Source: Thermomicrobiaceae bacterium (GTDB lineage Bacteria; Chloroflexota; Chloroflexia; Thermomicrobiales; Thermomicrobiaceae). From it: a stretch of 7,921 nt of DNA. Under the pieces are notes generated by a model, which was not told the DNA's origin, did not search any database, and was given only the letters and a program-made list of their open reading frames with translations. The DNA is taken from the NCBI GenBank assembly GCA_007123655.1, contig SKKR01000401.1:1-7921 (forward strand), read 5' to 3'. Position numbers and translations under genes: made by a program. Below, piece by piece: positions 6,319 to 7,921 of this stretch; the stretch's first letter is position 1; every line of letters begins with the position of its first letter.

Positions 6319-7054
6319 CCTGACCGTGGGAGCGAGACCGAACGGCCGGGCGCCGGGCGAGATGCGCTCCGTATCGATCGAGCCGGGATATGCACCGTAC
6401 GCAGAAGGCTCCGCGTTGATCCGCATGGGGGAGACTCATGTCCTTTGCACCGCGACGGTGGAAGAGTCGACGGCCCCGTTTCTGACCGGAAGCGGGCAGG
6501 GCTGGGTTACCGCCGAGTACGGCATGCTTCCGCGAAGTTCCCCGGAGCGTATCCCGCGAAGTCGCTCCGCGAGTTCCGGTCGTACGAAGGAGATTCAGCG
6601 CCTGATCGGCCGGTCACTTCGCGCCGCGGTGAATCTCGCTGCGCTGGGTGAACGATCGATCATCGTCGACTGCGACGTGATCCGGGCGGACGGCGGAACA
6701 CGTACCGCCGCGATCACCGGCGGATACGTCGCGGTGCACCAGGCGCTGGAGCGGCTGGTGACGGGCGGAGTGCTTGAGCGCCTTCCAATTCAGCACATGG
6801 TTGCGGCGGTCAGCGCCGGCGTAGTCGATGGGCAGGTCAGACTTGACCTCGAATACATTGAAGACAGTACGGCGGCGGTGGACCTGAACGTCGTTATGAC
6901 GGATGCGTTCAGGTTCGTCGAGCTTCAGGCCACGGCCGAGGACGGGTCGTACTCGACGGACGAGCTGAACCAGATGCTGGCAATCAGCGAGGCCGGCATT
7001 CGTGACCTGTTCCGATTGCAGCGTGATTCACTCGGTGATCTGCCGGTCGGATAA
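6311..7054 (+). CDS. rph: Ribonuclease PH (tRNA nucleotidyltransferase)
   Basis: RNase PH is a phosphorolytic 3'-5' exoribonuclease that trims tRNA precursors and other RNAs, releasing nucleoside diphosphates; it acts as a hexameric ring in the cytosol. The 247 residues match the usual length (about 240-260). Landmarks are ARPNGRAPGEMRSV (8-21), GWVTAEYGMLPRSSPER (64-80), the RTKEIQRLIGRSLRA helix (91-105), DCDVIRADGGTRTAAITG (120-137) with the GTR phosphate-binding triplet (129-131), DLEYIEDSTAAVDLNVVMT (179-197) and FVELQATAE (202-210). ATG 6311 is chosen because it gives a normal N-terminus and has GGAG at 6303-6306, though with a short 4-nt spacer. An in-frame GTG at 6296 would add five residues. 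The ATG lies inside the end of rarA, implying cotranscription and probably translational coupling. The active site looks intact. Confidence 0.97.
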   Translation: MSDLTVGARPNGRAPGEMRSVSIEPGYAPYAEGSALIRMGETHVLCTATVEESTAPFLTGSGQGWVTAEYGMLPRSSPERIPRSRSASSGRTKEIQRLIGRSLRAAVNLAALGERSIIVDCDVIRADGGTRTAAITGGYVAVHQALERLVTGGVLERLPIQHMVAAVSAGVVDGQVRLDLEYIEDSTAAVDLNVVMTDAFRFVELQATAEDGSYSTDELNQMLAISEAGIRDLFRLQRDSLGDLPVG

Positions 7055-7055
7055 T

Positions 7056-7094
7056 CCTGTACGTGGATCATTCCTGCCAATGAACGTATACAGG
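7056..7094. terminator. Imperfect hairpin across the rph convergent junction, possible bidirectional terminator
   Basis: CCTGTA (7056-7061) pairs with TACAGG (7089-7094), CGT (7062-7064) with ACG (7084-7086), and TCATT (7068-7072) with AATGA (7079-7083) around the loop CCTGCC. That gives fourteen pairs, interrupted by GGA (7065-7067) on one side and TA (7087-7088) on the other. It starts two bases after the rph stop and covers the stop and last codons of the opposing gene. No real T-run follows on the plus strand; the minus strand continues into ATTAT. It could stabilise or end both transcripts, but it is not a canonical terminator. Confidence 0.35.
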
Positions 7095-7921
7095 AGTGCT
7101 CCAGGCGAGTTCACCGTCGCTCTGTGTCACCCAGATCCAGTAGGGGTTCCAGCCTGGCATCGGCTCGTCATCGGTCCAGGAGATCGTGGTATCGGCTGGT
7201 CCCGGATTCCGCGAGATGTGCTGGATCACCATCTGTTGTTCGAGCAGGGCACCGGCTTCTCGAACGTCGCCCGACCTGAGATCTCCCAGGGCGCACTGCA
7301 GCGACATCGTCGGCGTCCAGATATCCAGCCTGGTTGAGTCATTCCCGTCAATGTCGATCAGCACGCCGTCCCAGTCCCCACAGGTGTGCGATCGCCAGGC
7401 GACCCGGTGCTCATCCCACCCGGTCACGCCGTCTCTGGCGTTGTCGATTGCATACTGTTCGACCCCGGTGACTCGACCTCCCCAGAGCTTCGCCGCGCCG
7501 GTCCAGTCGAGCGGTCTGCTTCGTCCGCGGTTCCGGGCACCTCGCCAGGCGATCCGCACTCGCCACGGTTCGTCCGCTGCCGGTTCAGGCAACAGACGGC
7601 TCGTGTGAACGGTTTCAGTCCCGCGGCGGATCTCGATCGAATCGAGAGGTGCTGTTCCCTGGACGCTAGCGGTGAGAACCGGTTGATCGACCAACACCGG
7701 CTCGGAACCCATGAGATGTCCGTTTACCGTGACATCCAGGATGATCCGGGGTCCGCTGGTGCCATAGCAGCGTCGCGCCCGGAGCGCTTCCCAGAGACCG
7801 TCCCGGGTAAGCTCGTCCGCGAGAATGGCGGTGAGACCTCCGCGCGTGCCGTGATGCGCCAGTGTTGCCCAGCTCCATCCGGGACGTCCGGAATGGTCGT
7901 CCGATCCTCCGATGAACGCCA
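7068..7921 (-). CDS. PHP/DUF3604-type metallohydrolase-like protein, C-terminal part (cut by window edge)
   Basis: The reading frame is open from the right edge to the TGA at 7070-7068, giving 283 visible residues of the C-terminal part; the start lies outside. The visible part opens with AFIGGSDDHSGRPG. Its S-D-x-H element is the type that supplies late metal ligands in PHP-fold phosphoesterases. The following stretch, GGLTAILADELTRDGLWEALRARRCYGTSGPRIILDVTVNGHLMGSE (about 27-73), is the arrangement I associate with DUF3604 and related PHP-like proteins. After it comes a beta-rich, Trp-rich region (about 74-283) with short repeated strand patterns, probably an immunoglobulin-like or sandwich domain. 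The methionine at 7712 is internal, not a start. Secretion cannot be judged without the N-terminus, and the substrate is unknown. It converges on rph with only 13 bp between stop codons. Confidence 0.8.
   Translation of the reverse strand, partial: AFIGGSDDHSGRPGWSWATLAHHGTRGGLTAILADELTRDGLWEALRARRCYGTSGPRIILDVTVNGHLMGSEPVLVDQPVLTASVQGTAPLDSIEIRRGTETVHTSRLLPEPAADEPWRVRIAWRGARNRGRSRPLDWTGAAKLWGGRVTGVEQYAIDNARDGVTGWDEHRVAWRSHTCGDWDGVLIDIDGNDSTRLDIWTPTMSLQCALGDLRSGDVREAGALLEQQMVIQHISRNPGPADTTISWTDDEPMPGWNPYWIWVTQSDGELAWSTPVYVHWQE

Noticed and set aside
5755..6426. Minus-strand open frame of 223 codons across rarA and rph
   Set aside because: It is antisense to two genes with clear conserved motifs and has no family resemblance of its own.
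1..7921. CRISPR array, tRNA/rRNA gene, insertion sequence or defence island
   Set aside because: No spaced direct repeats, cloverleaf-like sequence, rRNA-like segment, terminal inverted repeats or transposase motifs were seen. All long genes are housekeeping or membrane proteins.

Overview
The window looks like an ordinary chromosomal stretch from a high-GC bacterium (roughly 60% GC by eye). Every recognisable gene is a housekeeping or lineage-type gene. I see no transposase, integrase, phage gene, CRISPR array, toxin-antitoxin pair or rRNA/tRNA gene. The gene mix suggests Chloroflexota: uvrC next to a short TsaC/YrdC-type gene, rarA next to rph, and a multi-pass membrane protein resembling the DUF5656 type. 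That assignment is an inference from remembered family distributions, with moderate to low confidence.

Layout from left to right. Positions 1-85 hold the probable tail of an unseen upstream gene, closed by a strong intrinsic terminator (86-117). uvrC (234-2066) follows, preceded by an extended -10 promoter so close to the ATG that the mRNA is predicted to be leaderless. Its stop codon overlaps the start of tsaC (2063-2710) as ATGA, so the two form a tight two-gene operon for nucleotide excision repair and tRNA t6A synthesis. Converging on tsaC from the other strand is a 334-residue multi-pass membrane protein (2780-3784) whose central part resembles DUF6789.

A 284-bp divergent intergenic region (3785-4068) has weak dyads and a possible TAGGAT -10 box. 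A rightward cluster then starts with a 279-residue integral membrane protein (4069-4908). Next comes rarA/mgsA (4966-6318), a replication-fork AAA+ ATPase. It overlaps rph (6311-7054), the 3'-end tRNA-maturing exoribonuclease. The rph stop faces, 13 bp away, the stop of a leftward gene that runs off the right edge (7068-7921). This last gene encodes the C-terminal half of a PHP/DUF3604-type metallohydrolase-like protein. An imperfect hairpin (7056-7094) spans the convergent junction.

Functionally the window pairs genome maintenance (UvrC, RarA) with tRNA maturation and modification (TsaC, RNase PH), interleaved with two uncharacterised membrane proteins. I found no convincing new multi-gene system. 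The points most worth checking are the predicted leaderless uvrC start, the two membrane proteins of unknown function, and the hairpin at the rph convergent end.
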